Source: an uncultured Acetobacterium sp. (GTDB lineage Bacteria; Bacillota; Clostridia; Eubacteriales; Eubacteriaceae). From it: 64,000 nt of DNA. Of the stretch, positions 18,079 to 28,106 are shown piece after piece. The stretch spans positions 806,001 through 870,000 of the forward strand of contig NZ_OY760905.1 of NCBI RefSeq assembly GCF_963664135.1, given 5' to 3'. The stretch's first letter is position 1. Every line of letters starts with the position of its first letter. The translations under genes were made by a program, and so were the position numbers. The notes under the pieces were generated by a model. That model searched no databases, had not been told where the DNA came from, and saw only the letters and a list, made by a program, of their open reading frames with translations.

Positions 18079-18196
18079 TAAAAACTCCTTTTCCTCTAAC
18101 AGACATTCTTTTCTTAATTATATAATCGATCAGACTATTTTATCTTATATTTTTATACAATAGGCAATAAGGCTAATACCACCATTACCAGTGGAA

Positions 18197-18486
18197 TCAC
18201 CACGCTGCTAGGGAAACTCGCCGCGGGCAAACACAGAACCCGTCTTCAACGATCCCGGATGATACTTCGATAGCATTACAGCCATTTTCCTCAAGCATTT
18301 TGGCAATTTTAACCGCCTCGTCAATGCGCATCCCATCGGCAGATTTTTCGTAGGCATGATTTTTGCCAGCATTGGATAGTCGCCCACCCATTTTCGTCGC
18401 TCATCCCTTCATGGGTTGCCAGATCGGACGATCCGATTATTTAAAGTGATTCCGGCCAGTTTTGCTTCATTAAATACCTCATTCAT
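18197..18486 (-). pseudogene. old-yellow-enzyme-type NADH:flavin oxidoreductase remnant
   Basis: An intact start (ATG at 18486 after AAGGATTGAGG) gives 'FNEAKLAGITLNNRIVRS', the N-terminus of an OYE-family enzyme. The frame then shifts ('THEGMSDENG' continues in another frame). About 190 residues are missing, and a further fragment 'GMRIDEAVKIAKMLEENG' to 'IEVSSGIVEDGF' from mid-barrel remains before another shift. Two or more frameshifts plus an internal deletion make it clearly dead. Confidence 0.8.
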
Positions 18487-18654
18487 TTTGCCTCAATCCT
18501 TTCTCCGTATTTTTCGTCTTATCTTTAGTTTTTACCACATTGTCACCTATGCTAACTCATTTTATTAAAATAGTGAATAACATCGACATCGGAAAAACCC
18601 AGGGATTTTTTGTGCATTGGCTTTCACCGGGTTATCAATAAACGATAATGTTCT

Positions 18655-18687
18655 TTTTAAAAATATCTTGATCAAATATTTTTAAAA
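18655..18687. promoter_or_regulatory. AT-rich inverted repeat upstream of the 82-residue gene
   Basis: 12-bp arms TTTTAAAAATAT and ATATTTTTAAAA flank CTTGATCAA, whose core is itself palindromic. It resembles an Fnr/Crp-like site in form only. Confidence 0.35.
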
Positions 18688-18689
18688 TG

Positions 18690-18721
18690 TGTCGGAGAGG
18701 GTATTCATTTAATAACCGACA
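18690..18721 (+). other. 5' leader hairpin
   Basis: TGTCGG (18690-18695) pairs with CCGACA (18716-18721), with a second inner GGTATT/AATAACC pairing. It ends 9 bases before the GGAGG ribosome site of the gene at 18745 and could modulate its translation. Confidence 0.4.
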
Positions 18722-18744
18722 TAATATTGAGGAGGTAATTGCTA

Positions 18745-18993
18745 ATGAATATTGAACACGTCATCAAAAACCTGAAAAAAATTGATGGATCCCGGGATAT
18801 CTGGCGGGATATCATCAAAGCATTCGAAGGATATTCCTTCAATGGGGTGGCTGAAGTCTCCATTGAGTCCCAGATGGATGATGAAATCGTCCAGGCTTTT
18901 ATCGATACGGAAGGGGCTCCGGTAATCGAAATTGCTTTGGATCAATGGGCCGATGGCAGCTACGTGGTAATCGACGCTGCGCAAATCCGCTAA
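18745..18993 (+). CDS. small acidic protein of unknown function
   Basis: 82 residues, soluble, acidic ('IESQMDDEIVQAFIDTEG'). ATG at 18745 follows GAGGAGG at 18729-18735. I do not recognise the family. It has its own leader hairpin and a strong terminator, so it is an expressed single-gene unit. The preceding region 18487-18744 otherwise holds only the inverted repeats noted. Confidence 0.7.
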   Translation: MNIEHVIKNLKKIDGSRDIWRDIIKAFEGYSFNGVAEVSIESQMDDEIVQAFIDTEGAPVIEIALDQWADGSYVVIDAAQIR

Positions 18994-19015
18994 TCTTAAG
19001 TTTTTTCCTTAAAAG

Positions 19016-19068
19016 AAAAGCACGCTTAAAGTGGTTTTATGTTTCCATTTTAAGCGTGTCTTTTATTT
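19016..19068 (+). terminator. terminator of the 82-residue gene
   Basis: CACGCTTAAA plus TGG pairs with CCA plus TTTTAAGCGTG, followed by TCTTTTATTT. Confidence 0.85.
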
Positions 19069-19256
19069 CTGATAACTGGGAATATAGGTATTAGTTAGTT
19101 CCTTATTGCAGATCAGTTCTTTACTCTTATTAAAAACGCCTCTTGTAAATATTGGTGCAAAAGCGTTTATTTTCATTCATCATTATCTAACATACGAGAT
19201 GCCGAACGTTTTCATATTAAACGTTTCATTGCGGGGCTTTTTCAAGCGACTATTTT

Positions 19257-21635
19257 TTAGTATTTATCCATTTCGGAATGGTCGAGAATAATCCGGGGAA
19301 GTTCTTTCTTTACTGGCTGTTTAGTGATACTGACTGACTTTTTATCCACCATCCCCAGACCGATCTGATCCTGATCCTTTAGTCTAAAATAGCCCACCAT
19401 CTGTTTGAGCATCTCGGCCTGACCGGTGAGTTCTTCACTGGAAGCGGCACTTTCCTGAGCAGTGGCCGAATTAGATTGAACAACTTGGGAAACCTGTTCA
19501 ATGCCCTGAGTGATCTGGGCAATTTCTGAAGCCTGCTCATTGGAAGCTTGGGCAATGTGTTTCACAATTCCGGTGACTTTCTCAATTTCCTGCAGTATTT
19601 CATTGAGGCTTACCGCAGTATCATCCGCGATAGTTGTCCCGATAGACACCTTTTCAATGGACCCTTCAATAAGGTTGGCCGTTTCTTTGGCGGCTTCTGA
19701 ACTTCTTGCCGCCAGGGTTCGAACTTCTTCCGCCACAACCGCAAAGCCTTTTCCGTGCTGACCGGCTCTTGCTGCTTCAACGGCAGCATTGAGAGCTAGG
19801 ATATTGGTCTGAAAGGCGATATCATCAATGACTTTGATGATTTTTGAGATATTTTGAGAAGAAACATTAATTTCCCCCATGGCAACGATCATTTTCTTCA
19901 TCTGACTATTGCCAATTTCAGCATCTTCCTGAACCTTGTTGGTGATATTATTGGCTTGGTTGGCATTAACGGCATTCTTTTTGGTTTCCTCTGCTACTTC
20001 TTCAATCGAAGCGGTGAGTTCCTGAATGGCGCTGGCCTGTTGGGCAGCACCTTGAGATAGAATCTGACCACCACTGGAAATCTGCTGGGCACCCACTTCC
20101 ACCTGTTCTGCTGCCACATTGATGTCAGACATAGTAGCACTTAAATGAGTAGTGATATCATTAAGTGCCATTTTTATTTCAAAAAAATCACCCTGATAAA
20201 AGGATGTAATCTCTCGATTAAGATTTCCTTGCTGGATTTCCTTCAAAGTTTTAGTTATTTCATCGACATAGCGTTTCAAAAACTTGACGGTTTTGTTCAG
20301 TGCTTTTTTGATTTCGACATGATCTCCTGAATATTCCCCTACCATTTCAGCCTTTAGATTGCCTTTTGATAGTTCTGTCAGAGCATGTGAAGCTTCAGAG
20401 ATGGGGGCAATCACTGCATCCAGGGTCTGATTGAATCCAACAATGACCTTGGCATATTCTCCTTTGAACTGGGTAACATCACCCCGGTAACTTAAATCTC
20501 CCTGAGTGGCGTTTTGGGTCATGGTCTGGGTTTCTTGAATGAGCAACAGAATGGTTTCGATCATCTCAATCTGGCTTGGAATCAAGGTATCATTTTCACT
20601 TTGCTTGCCTAATTTCTTCAGGTCTTCCAAATCGCTGAGGTATCCTTGGGCGATGTTATTCGTTACCATGATAATATCCCTGAACTGATCCACTACTTGA
20701 TTGATAGACTGGGAGATTTCACCAAAAATTCCGGTGTACTGCCCCTCGATTTTTTGCGAAAAATCGTTGATGCTAATATGAGAAAGGACCGTATTTCCTT
20801 CGGATAATGCCCCCAACCCATCGATACAGGCATTAATGCTGTCTTTGATGACATTGAAATCGCCATTGTAGGGTTCAGTAATTTTCTTTGGTATTTTGCC
20901 GTCTCCGAACAGATTGATATATTCACTTGCTGTTCTAAGCGGTTGAACAAGCCCAGACACAACTTCATTGATGCCCTCAATAAAATCTTGATAGGAGCCA
21001 GATAAAATTGTTGGATCCCCTTTAAAATTAAAGTTACCATGATAAGCGATTTCCGTGCCGGTTTTTTCCATTTCTGAGTATAAAAGATTCAGCTGTTCAA
21101 CAATATGGATCAATGAATGTGCCAGCACATCTTTTTCAGACTGGGGCTGGATTTCGATCTTCAAATCTCCGTTAGCGAGGCTTTCAGCGGCGTTCGCCAG
21201 ATGTTTCCGATTCTCGACCATAGCAATAAATGATGCCATCATCTGTCCCAGTTCATCTTCAGATCTTCCCTTGAATTCCTTTAACAGATGCAAATCAAAA
21301 TCTGTTTCACCAAGAGCCATTCGATGAAAGACTGCGTTGAGTTTGAGGATCGGCTTGGTCATTGTTTTGCCAAAAGCAAGCGCTATCGGAATACTGATCC
21401 CGATGATAACAAGGGATACGACGCAGATCATTAAGCCTAGGGTACTTAAAGTCTGTGGCAGATCTGTACCGTTTTGATTAATGATGACATTTCTGGCCAT
21501 CAAATAGGAAGCGATTCCTGAAACCGCTATACCAGTAATTGAAAAGATAATAACTAACAGGGAGATTTTGCCGGCTAAACCAGATTTCAAATTTTTTTGA
21601 GTACGCTCATAATTTTGTTGATTTTCACAATCCAT
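19257..21635 (-). CDS. methyl-accepting chemotaxis protein with serial HAMP repeats
   Basis: 792 residues. Two helices near the N-terminus (about 20-45 and 60-85) enclose a very short external loop, so no normal ligand domain is exposed. The long cytoplasmic part contains at least four HAMP-like repeats ('[20 protein letters not shown]' is one), then the methyl-accepting signalling domain with tip '[20 protein letters not shown]'. The C-terminal tail is extended and charged. Start at 21635 has AAGGA at good spacing; longer frames reach 21665. Probably senses an internal signal, like the receptor at 8322. Confidence 0.92.
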   Translation of the reverse strand: MDCENQQNYERTQKNLKSGLAGKISLLVIIFSITGIAVSGIASYLMARNVIINQNGTDLPQTLSTLGLMICVVSLVIIGISIPIALAFGKTMTKPILKLNAVFHRMALGETDFDLHLLKEFKGRSEDELGQMMASFIAMVENRKHLANAAESLANGDLKIEIQPQSEKDVLAHSLIHIVEQLNLLYSEMEKTGTEIAYHGNFNFKGDPTILSGSYQDFIEGINEVVSGLVQPLRTASEYINLFGDGKIPKKITEPYNGDFNVIKDSINACIDGLGALSEGNTVLSHISINDFSQKIEGQYTGIFGEISQSINQVVDQFRDIIMVTNNIAQGYLSDLEDLKKLGKQSENDTLIPSQIEMIETILLLIQETQTMTQNATQGDLSYRGDVTQFKGEYAKVIVGFNQTLDAVIAPISEASHALTELSKGNLKAEMVGEYSGDHVEIKKALNKTVKFLKRYVDEITKTLKEIQQGNLNREITSFYQGDFFEIKMALNDITTHLSATMSDINVAAEQVEVGAQQISSGGQILSQGAAQQASAIQELTASIEEVAEETKKNAVNANQANNITNKVQEDAEIGNSQMKKMIVAMGEINVSSQNISKIIKVIDDIAFQTNILALNAAVEAARAGQHGKGFAVVAEEVRTLAARSSEAAKETANLIEGSIEKVSIGTTIADDTAVSLNEILQEIEKVTGIVKHIAQASNEQASEIAQITQGIEQVSQVVQSNSATAQESAASSEELTGQAEMLKQMVGYFRLKDQDQIGLGMVDKKSVSITKQPVKKELPRIILDHSEMDKY

Positions 21636-21665
21636 CTTCATTTCCTTTCTTGATTTCCAATGCAT

Positions 21666-22168
21666 CTGTTATTGAAATAATTGCACACGATTACAATGCG
21701 TTCCTTTCCTTCCATAACTTTTCAGGAAATTCAAAACGAACATACAGTTTTACTAGACTGATCATACTAGCATTATAATAGCAATGCTATAAATTCTGAT
21801 TCGTTTTAAAATCACCTATTCTTAGATTTACTTCTTTACACTTGTGTATACAACTATTGTTTTAGGCTATCACTATTTGATTATCATGTCAATATTTTTC
21901 TGTTTTAATGCAAGATATTCCACTCAATCATCCGTAAATCAGAAAATTAATAATCAGCCATATTAATTAGTTAAATTTATCGATTTTGCTAAAAATATAT
22001 ATTGATAAACCCACTAAATATTACAGCTTTTTTCTGACATTTTAATAAAATAATTAGCAAATATTAGTTTTTTATTACGATTATCCAAAAATAAATCAGA
22101 ATATTTTATCTTTAATTTTGTAATGTATCAACTACTCCAGAAAGCCCAGATGTTGCCGTATTAAAAAA
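21666..22168. other. AT-rich gene-free region
   Basis: About 500 bp with no coding frame of interest on either strand. It must hold the chemoreceptor promoter. A TATAAT with flanking TAGCAT/ATGCTA arms is seen near 21768-21791. Nothing else is recognisable. Confidence 0.5.
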
Positions 22169-22212
22169 GCCCCGGACGCCTTCTTGACAATCGTCCAGAA
22201 GAGCACCGGGGC
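22169..22212 (-). terminator. terminator of the cytidylate-kinase-like gene
   Basis: Minus strand GCCCCGG (22212-22206) pairs with CCGGGGC (22175-22169), followed by T6. Confidence 0.88.
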
Positions 22213-22228
22213 AAGCATTTTAAAGTTA

Positions 22229-22831
22229 TTATCGATTAATGGAAACGGCCAGTGATGCGATGGCTTCGACACAATTATCAATACCCAGGACACCACTGTC
22301 CAGACACACATTATAGGTGTCTAAACTGGCCCATTTTTTTTCGGCATGACTGTTATAGAATTCGGAACGGCGCTTGTCGGTTTTTCGCAACATTGCCAGG
22401 GCTTCGTTTTCGGGAATGCCATATGCTTCTATCGCTCTTTTAATGCGTGCCTCATTATTGGCATGGATAAAGACACTCAAACAATTCTTTCGATTCGCTA
22501 AAATCTGGGTGGCGCAGCGTCCCACAATCACAGCATTTTCAGTCAGTGCCAATTGGTTAATAATGTCACTTTCGGCGCAGAATAATTTCTCTGACAGCTG
22601 CTGTTTATCTGTATATCGGATCGCTCTGGACATGGCGTCCACCACGCCGATGGTGGCGGTCTCTTCCAGATGCTCAATGTAATCCGTTTGGATATTCAGT
22701 TTTTTAGCCGCCATGGCAAGAATTTCTTCATTGTAAAAGGCATAGCCTAATTTTTCCGCTAACTGGCTGGCGATTTGCTTGCCGCCACTGGCGTACTGCC
22801 GTTCAATTGTGATAATGCGATATTTTCCCAT
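22229..22831 (-). CDS. cytidylate-kinase-like family protein
   Basis: 200 residues of the 'cytidylate kinase 2' family. A P-loop-like start 'IERQYASGGKQIASQLAEKL' (residues 9-28) replaces the usual Walker A, and 'AVIVGRCATQIL' follows. In Clostridia such proteins are P-loop nucleotide kinases whose substrates are mostly untested. GAAGGAGAAAAA precedes the ATG at 22831. It starts just after the efflux gene ending at 22865 and has its own terminator, so it may be the last gene of the marR-efflux operon. Confidence 0.85.
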   Translation of the reverse strand: MGKYRIITIERQYASGGKQIASQLAEKLGYAFYNEEILAMAAKKLNIQTDYIEHLEETATIGVVDAMSRAIRYTDKQQLSEKLFCAESDIINQLALTENAVIVGRCATQILANRKNCLSVFIHANNEARIKRAIEAYGIPENEALAMLRKTDKRRSEFYNSHAEKKWASLDTYNVCLDSGVLGIDNCVEAIASLAVSINR

Positions 22832-22864
22832 TTTTTCTCCTTCTTTTAGTGAATACGAATTGTT

Positions 22865-24315
22865 CTATTCAAATGCCAGGACTTCCTTTTCGAAGCTTGT
22901 TTGTTCCAGCTTTGGTCGTTTAAAGAAAAAGGACAAGAATAAGGCAATGGCACTGATGATCGCTGAAACGAAAAAGGCATGATTGATGCCGTAAATAGTG
23001 GCCAGTTTAACCGATTCGGAGGTGACCGCCGGTCCCAAATCCTGAAGATAATCTTTGGCCTGGTTGGACATTACCACCACCAGCGCAGCGATACCGATGG
23101 ACGCCGCCACCTGTCGCAGGGTGCTTGACAGGGCGTTGGCATGAGGAATCAGCTCCAGCGGAATCGTAGCCAGCCCGGCCGAGGTAATCGGCATTAAAAT
23201 AAAGGACAGCCCAAAAGACCGCATGGTGTAGAGCAGCATGATTTCAAGATAAGGCGTATCCATTGTCAGGGTGGTCAGCATGAAGGTGACTACCGTCAGG
23301 ATTGTCAAGCCAATAATGGCCAGCGGTTTGATCCCAATCCGGTCACTGAGCTTGCCAGTAAAGATCCCCATTAAACCCATCAGCAACGAGCCGGGCAGCA
23401 ACAGTAGCCCTGCTTCTAAGGGACTGAAGCCACGGATCGTCTGGAGGTAAATCGGCAGCAGCATCATCCCGCCATAAAGGGCTACCTGCAAAATGATATT
23501 GACGATAATCGTATAGGTAAAATTAAAGTCTTTGAAAACCTTCATTTCCAACAGCGGATTTTCTTTTTTGCGTTCATGAAAAACAAATACCGTCAGGCAC
23601 ACCAGCGAAATGGCCAGGAAGCTCAAGACCACCGGATCATTCCAACCTTTGCCGGAAATCTCATTGACGCCGTAAAGCAAGGTCCCAAACCAACACTGGA
23701 GGTAATCACCCCGAAGGTATCCAGACGTGCCTCCCCTTTTTCGTTTTTAAAGCTAAAGAAAAAGAACGCCACCATCATCACCCCAAAGCCAATGGCTGTC
23801 ATGGCGTAAAATAAGACATGCCAGTTATAATATTCAATCACATAGCCGCTGTTGGTCGGTCCCATGGCTGGGGCCAGGATCAAACCGACGCCAAGCAAAC
23901 CCATGGCGGCACCCCGTTTTTCTACCGGAAAGGCGGACATGAAAATGTTCATACTCAGGGGCATTAACAAGCCGCCTCCGACGGATTGAAGAATCCGGCC
24001 GATGAGCATTACTTCAAACCCCGGGGAAACAGCACACACATAGGAGCCAATCGTAAAAAAGGCCATGGCGGTGATAAACAGCTGTTTGTAACTGAACTTC
24101 TGGACCAGATAGGCGCTGACAGGAACCAGTATCCCACATACCAGCATGTATGCGGTGGCCAGCCACTGCGCCGTGGCGGCATCAATATTGAATTGTTTCA
24201 TAATTTGGGGCAGGGCAATATTAATAATGGATTGATTCAGCATGGTGACGACCATCCCTGAAAGGATAATCGCCAGCATCACTGCAAATCCTTTGTTTTT
24301 GGTTTTTTCGTTCAT
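22865..24315 (-). pseudogene. DHA2 (EmrB/QacA-type) drug exporter split by one-base frameshift
   Basis: Two frames together give a roughly 480-residue, 14-helix MFS exporter. The first (from 24315, AAGGAG ribosome site) runs through 'AVMLAIILSGMVVTMLNQ' and 'GRILQSVGGGLLMPL' to 'FGVITSSVGLG'. The second continues at 'LYGVNEISGKGWNDP' to the C-terminus. Loss of a single G in a short G-run near 23684 (TTGGGACC expected as TTGGGGACC) separates them. A sequencing error or a recent mutation would look the same. Directly downstream of marR. Confidence 0.85.
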
Positions 24316-24373
24316 ATTTCTCCTTGAATGAACCTGAATTGGCAATGGTAATGTACCGTGTAGCTTTGTCGTC

Positions 24374-24808
24374 TTAAAGCATGTCTAAGACCTTGTTGAG
24401 TTTGGAAAGACCGAAATTAATATCCGCAAAATCTTTTTGCGAAACATTTTCTTCAATTATTTTGTGGAAGTCATCAACACAGGTTTTGATATCCACCATT
24501 TTATCCTGGGCTGCATCGGTTAGCTGGATGTTGACGACCCGCTGGTCTTCTTTTAAGCGGTCCCGAGCGATTAAGCCGGCTTTTTCCAGACGGGAACAGA
24601 TATTAGAGGCATTGCTTTGGATCATATCGAGTTCGTCAGCGATGGTACTGATTTTCATCGCGCCTTTGCGATCAAGCAATAATAAAATGCTGATTTGGGG
24701 CCCGGTCAACCCATGAGCACCAAAAGTTTTTAGACGGGCTTTGGCCAATTTTGATTCAGCACTTTCTAAAAGATTGATGATTTCCGGCCAGGGATTTTGA
24801 TTTTTCAT
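24374..24808 (-). CDS. MarR family repressor
   Basis: 144 residues with a winged-helix domain ('TGPQISILLLLDRKGAMKIS', 'ADELDMIQSNASNICSRLEK', 'DQRVVNIQLT'). ATG at 24808 follows GAGGAG. It is the first gene of an operon with the efflux pump and likely represses its own promoter through the palindrome at 24890-24930. The ligand is unknown. Confidence 0.9.
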   Translation of the reverse strand: MKNQNPWPEIINLLESAESKLAKARLKTFGAHGLTGPQISILLLLDRKGAMKISTIADELDMIQSNASNICSRLEKAGLIARDRLKEDQRVVNIQLTDAAQDKMVDIKTCVDDFHKIIEENVSQKDFADINFGLSKLNKVLDML

Positions 24809-24889
24809 AGTTCTCCTCAAATTTAAAAACACCGGCTGCCATAAAAATGGCCGGTATTCAATCGTTGCGATTCTAAACTTTATGCTTTA

Positions 24890-24930
24890 AATTTACATGC
24901 CGTGATATATAATATCACGGCATGTAAATT
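24890..24930. promoter_or_regulatory. 41-bp palindromic operator of the marR-efflux operon
   Basis: Perfect 19-bp arms around a 3-nt centre; outer arm AATTTACATGCCGTGATAT. It overlaps the promoter listed at 24909-24937. Confidence 0.8.
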
Positions 24931-24937
24931 TTGTCAA
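24909..24937 (-). promoter_or_regulatory. sigma-A promoter of the marR-efflux operon
   Basis: Minus strand TTGACA (24937-24932) and TATTAT (24914-24909) with exactly 17 bp between. The -10 and the spacer lie inside the palindrome, so a bound MarR dimer would block RNA polymerase. Confidence 0.75.
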
Positions 24938-25129
24938 GTTAGCCAACAAGTCATTGTCCTCAGTTGGGTCAGACTGGCTAATGGTTCAATTGTTTTTAAG
25001 TACTTTGTGTTAGAATCGCTTTTATTGATTATTCAGATGCTTTTGTTGAAATAGCAGCAGGATAAACCTAGCTTCAGATGTTTGAGACTGTTTTGCAGAT
25101 TAACTCTATTAATAGAAAAGCAGGTGACT

Positions 25130-25546
25130 ATGAAAAAAAGACTTTTTTTATGTGTAATGATTGTGTTTATGCTGGTCGGGTTGTCCGGATGCCGCACAAC
25201 AGTAGCTTCCCAATCCCCCGCCAATCCACTAGTAGGAAAGTGGGAAGCGACTAACAGCTTTATGGGCTATGAGAATTATGAATTTACCCAGGACAATCAG
25301 GTAATTCATGAAATATGCAGTAATGGCACCTGGACTAAGAGCACCTATGACTATCAGGCCAGCGGCAACAGTCTTTTCTTAACCAACGGCAAATATTATC
25401 AGGGCGAGCAATTTTCACAGACATTAGAAGATAAGGACGCGTTTGCTTATCAAATTGACGGCGACCAATTGACCCTCTATAACAAATTTACCTTCAACCG
25501 GGTTGATCAATTTACCAACGCCTATGGCGAAGCTGTCAAAAAATAA
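25130..25546 (+). CDS. small lipoprotein of unknown function
   Basis: 138 residues. An N-terminal signal with lipobox 'LSGC' (Cys at about residue 20) predicts a lipid-anchored extracellular protein. The mature part has 'PLVGKWEATNSF' and 'LTNGKYYQGEQF', typical of lipocalin-like small lipoproteins in Firmicutes (for example DUF5640). CAGGTG precedes the ATG at 25130. Single plus-strand gene between two minus-strand operons. Confidence 0.8.
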   Translation: MKKRLFLCVMIVFMLVGLSGCRTTVASQSPANPLVGKWEATNSFMGYENYEFTQDNQVIHEICSNGTWTKSTYDYQASGNSLFLTNGKYYQGEQFSQTLEDKDAFAYQIDGDQLTLYNKFTFNRVDQFTNAYGEAVKK

Positions 25547-25555
25547 CCAGGACCA

Positions 25556-25587
25556 CAAAAAAGCCAATCCCGGTAACCAGATTGGCT
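25556..25587 (-). terminator. terminator of the module C corrinoid gene
   Basis: AGCCAATC (25562-25569) pairs with GATTGGCT (25580-25587). On the minus strand T6 follows the stem. It may also weakly end the lipoprotein transcript on the plus strand. Confidence 0.7.
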
Positions 25588-25659
25588 GCGTAATTTAATT
25601 GTTTTAAGACTACACCAGACAAAGCGGCGAAATGATATAGTTTTTGGGAGTCAAGCAGT

Positions 25660-26319
25660 TCAAATGGAATACTTGCCAATCCGATTCTTCACCAGATCCC
25701 CCACCGCTTCCGTTGCTTCAAACAAATCATTGGCATAGGCATCGGCTTTGATCCGGCCGGCATATTCGGCCGTCACTGGAGCGCCACCGACAATGACTTT
25801 CACCTGAGATCGCAGTCCCTGTTCCACCAGTGCTTCCATCATATTGTCCAGCTCTGGCAGGGTAGTAGTCAGCAACGACGATAGCGCCAGCACATGGGGC
25901 TTATGCATCTGGATCGCTTCAATAAAGGTTTCCACCGGCACATCAATGCCCAGATCGATAACCGTATACCCGCTGCCCTGGAGCATCATGATCACCAGGT
26001 TTTTACCGATATCGTGGAGATCTCCGGCCACCGTGCCAATCGCCACAATCCCTTTAGAAGTGACGGTTGAACGCGACAGAATCGGTTCCATCACATACAT
26101 CGCGGCATGGGCCGCCCGGGAGGCCATTAGCACATCGGTAACATAGATTTCGCCGTCAAACATTTTCTGCCCCAGATCTTTAAAGGCCGGGTTGATGGCC
26201 GTCTGAATAATCTTATCGGTGCGGATGCCAAAATTCAATGCTTCCTTGGTTTTATTCATGGCGATCTGGGTTTCCCCATTTTCGATGGCCTGTTGCAATT
26301 CAATTAATACTTTTTCCAT
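25660..26319 (-). CDS. corrinoid methyl-carrier protein without partners (module C)
   Basis: 219 residues. Helical cap domain, then B12-binding domain with D-x-H-x-x-G at D100, H102 and G105, 'LLTTTLPELDNMME' and 'GGAPVTAEYAGRI'. Sequence is more divergent than the module B, D and F carriers. Start at 26319 follows AAGGGG, 10 nt after the stop of the AraC-type gene; a longer frame lies inside that gene and is rejected. No substrate or methyl-THF methyltransferase is in this unit, so it must work with enzymes encoded elsewhere. Confidence 0.9.
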   Translation of the reverse strand: MEKVLIELQQAIENGETQIAMNKTKEALNFGIRTDKIIQTAINPAFKDLGQKMFDGEIYVTDVLMASRAAHAAMYVMEPILSRSTVTSKGIVAIGTVAGDLHDIGKNLVIMMLQGSGYTVIDLGIDVPVETFIEAIQMHKPHVLALSSLLTTTLPELDNMMEALVEQGLRSQVKVIVGGAPVTAEYAGRIKADAYANDLFEATEAVGDLVKNRIGKYSI

Positions 26320-26329
26320 AGTCTGCCCC

Positions 26330-27634
26330 TTATCGTTTATGAATTTTGCGGAATTGGGTGGGGGTGATCCCTTCAAATTTACGAAATACCTTGGTAAAAT
26401 AGCCAGCATCAAGATAGCCGACATTTTCAGCAATGGCTTGGATCTGATAATGGGGATTCAGCAGCAGTTTTTTTGATTTGTCAATCCGCACTTTCAAAAC
26501 ATAATCCATGATCGACAGCCCCAACTGGTCTTTAAAAATCCGGCCGGCATAGCCGGGGCTGAGACAGGCGGCGTCGGCGATCGCTTCCACTGTCAGATTT
26601 TTCTGATAATTGTTTTCAACAAAATCTATCATTATTTTGATATTGGGGTTTTCCGGTTTGATAGCAGATACCTCAAGCCGTTCCAGATAAGCATCGACCG
26701 ACTTGGAGGTCAGTACGCCAATATTCTCGATGGAATCAGTGTGATAAAACTGACTGATGGTATGATTGTTGATATCTGCAAACACGGTGTTATCCAGCCC
26801 CATCTGGTTGACAACCCGGGACAGTATGACCAATAATTCAGTCATTTTAGCGCGCATCTGCGATACGTTCTGATGGGCTTCATAGCGCAGCCCGGAGATC
26901 AAACCCTCCAGATAAGCCTTGGCTTTTTTGCGGTTTTGCTGCAGCTGCACGATGATTTCGTCTTCATCAATCAGGGACAAGATTTCGGTTTTGTCCAATT
27001 GCTCTTCCCGGCTTTTGCGGTTTTCAATTTCCGCATGATAGAGGGTTCGCTGACGGGCAAACTCCCGGGACTGCTCAAAATTTTCCCAACCGGTTTTCAT
27101 AATATAGTTGGCCACCACATACAGCAGATAAGCCGAAGCCTGGACTTGGTTGCCGGTGACAATGGCCAGCTCTCCGACCGCTTCAAACAATTCTTCAAAA
27201 TCATCGGTGATCGCCTGGTTCATTTTTCGCAGTTCAATCCAGAAAAACTCCTCTGGCTCCCACATCAGCACCTGTCCGCAGATGATCGTGCCGACGTGTT
27301 CGCCGTTTAAGACAATCGGTGCCGCCCACTCAATCAGACCCGATGGACAGCGAAAAATATAGGGCTCACCAAACAGCGCCGCCTGTTTGCCAGCCCGTTT
27401 GTAAGCGGCCTGACAGCGGTTCTTGCCGCCTTCCAGACTATAGATAATGCGGCAGAATTTACAGCATTTTTTTATGCCTTTGCGCGGGAAAATCGAAACC
27501 CCTTCGACATCCACAATATTGGCCATCAGGCCAGTGGTGGTAGTGAAAGCGTCGAGAATTTCCTGAAGGGTTTTGATGTCCACCAGGTCGCTGATGCGTT
27601 TTTGAGTTGATTGGAGGGTTTCGTTCTGATCCAT
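26330..27634 (-). CDS. AraC-family regulator with PocR sensory domain (module C)
   Basis: 434 residues. An N-terminal PocR-type ligand domain spans about 15-185, with a Cys cluster 'KKCCKFCR' and 'KNRCQAAYKRAG'. A middle coiled region is followed by a C-terminal AraC/XylS double helix-turn-helix ('LTVEAIADAACLSPGYAGRI', 'AIAENVGYLDAGYFTKVFRK'). PocR domains sense small molecules such as diols. It is transcribed with the corrinoid protein gene and probably controls a methyltransferase system. The Cys cluster could bind a metal or iron-sulfur centre, which is inference. Confidence 0.9.
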   Translation of the reverse strand: MDQNETLQSTQKRISDLVDIKTLQEILDAFTTTTGLMANIVDVEGVSIFPRKGIKKCCKFCRIIYSLEGGKNRCQAAYKRAGKQAALFGEPYIFRCPSGLIEWAAPIVLNGEHVGTIICGQVLMWEPEEFFWIELRKMNQAITDDFEELFEAVGELAIVTGNQVQASAYLLYVVANYIMKTGWENFEQSREFARQRTLYHAEIENRKSREEQLDKTEILSLIDEDEIIVQLQQNRKKAKAYLEGLISGLRYEAHQNVSQMRAKMTELLVILSRVVNQMGLDNTVFADINNHTISQFYHTDSIENIGVLTSKSVDAYLERLEVSAIKPENPNIKIMIDFVENNYQKNLTVEAIADAACLSPGYAGRIFKDQLGLSIMDYVLKVRIDKSKKLLLNPHYQIQAIAENVGYLDAGYFTKVFRKFEGITPTQFRKIHKR

Positions 27635-27736
27635 TGTTTCACCTGTACATTTTAATCTGTGATTTTTTATCAGTATAGCATGATTGTTCTAAAAACAATA
27701 TTAAATTAAAAAAGATACCTTTTTAGAAAGATGAAA

Positions 27737-27766
27737 ACAACACAGCGGGGCAAAGCGCTGTGTTGT
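27737..27766 (-). terminator. terminator of the module D operon
   Basis: ACAACACAGCG (27737-27747) pairs with CGCTGTGTTGT (27756-27766), loop GGGCAAAG. It follows the small membrane gene ending at 27900 and precedes the PocR-AraC promoter. Confidence 0.7.
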
Positions 27767-27899
27767 CACTTGTTTTTGAGATGATCTGATTCAATTAAAG
27801 CTTTTCGATCGGGTCGATTAAGAAGACCAAGCCATCAACTCATGATTGTTTTGTTATCTCGCCAGTTGTCGCCAGCCTGACTTCATTTTAGTAATGCGT

Positions 27900-28106
27900 T
27901 TATTTTTCTTGGGCAGCGGTTTTTTTCATATACATTAGCAGTCCAATAAAGCCACCCATAAAACCGCTTATCAGCCCGCTGATGCCATTTCCGAGAGCAT
28001 TGGCCAGCACTGTTTCGGGGATTGGAACCAGTAACCAGTTCATTAGAAAACTCATGATCAGACCCATGACCCCGCCGATTAGTCCGGTTAGTATAGCCTG
28101 TTTCAT
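27900..28106 (-). CDS. small glycine-rich two-helix membrane protein next to methyltransferase (module D)
   Basis: 68 residues. Paralog of the protein at 3908-4111, sharing 'IPET', 'GNGISGLISGFMGGFIGLL' and both helices. Its ATG overlaps the stop of the methyltransferase gene by 4 bp (ATGA), suggesting translational coupling. The conserved pairing with UroD-fold methyltransferases at two loci argues for a shared function. No family name known to me. Confidence 0.78.
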   Translation of the reverse strand: MKQAILTGLIGGVMGLIMSFLMNWLLVPIPETVLANALGNGISGLISGFMGGFIGLLMYMKKTAAQEK

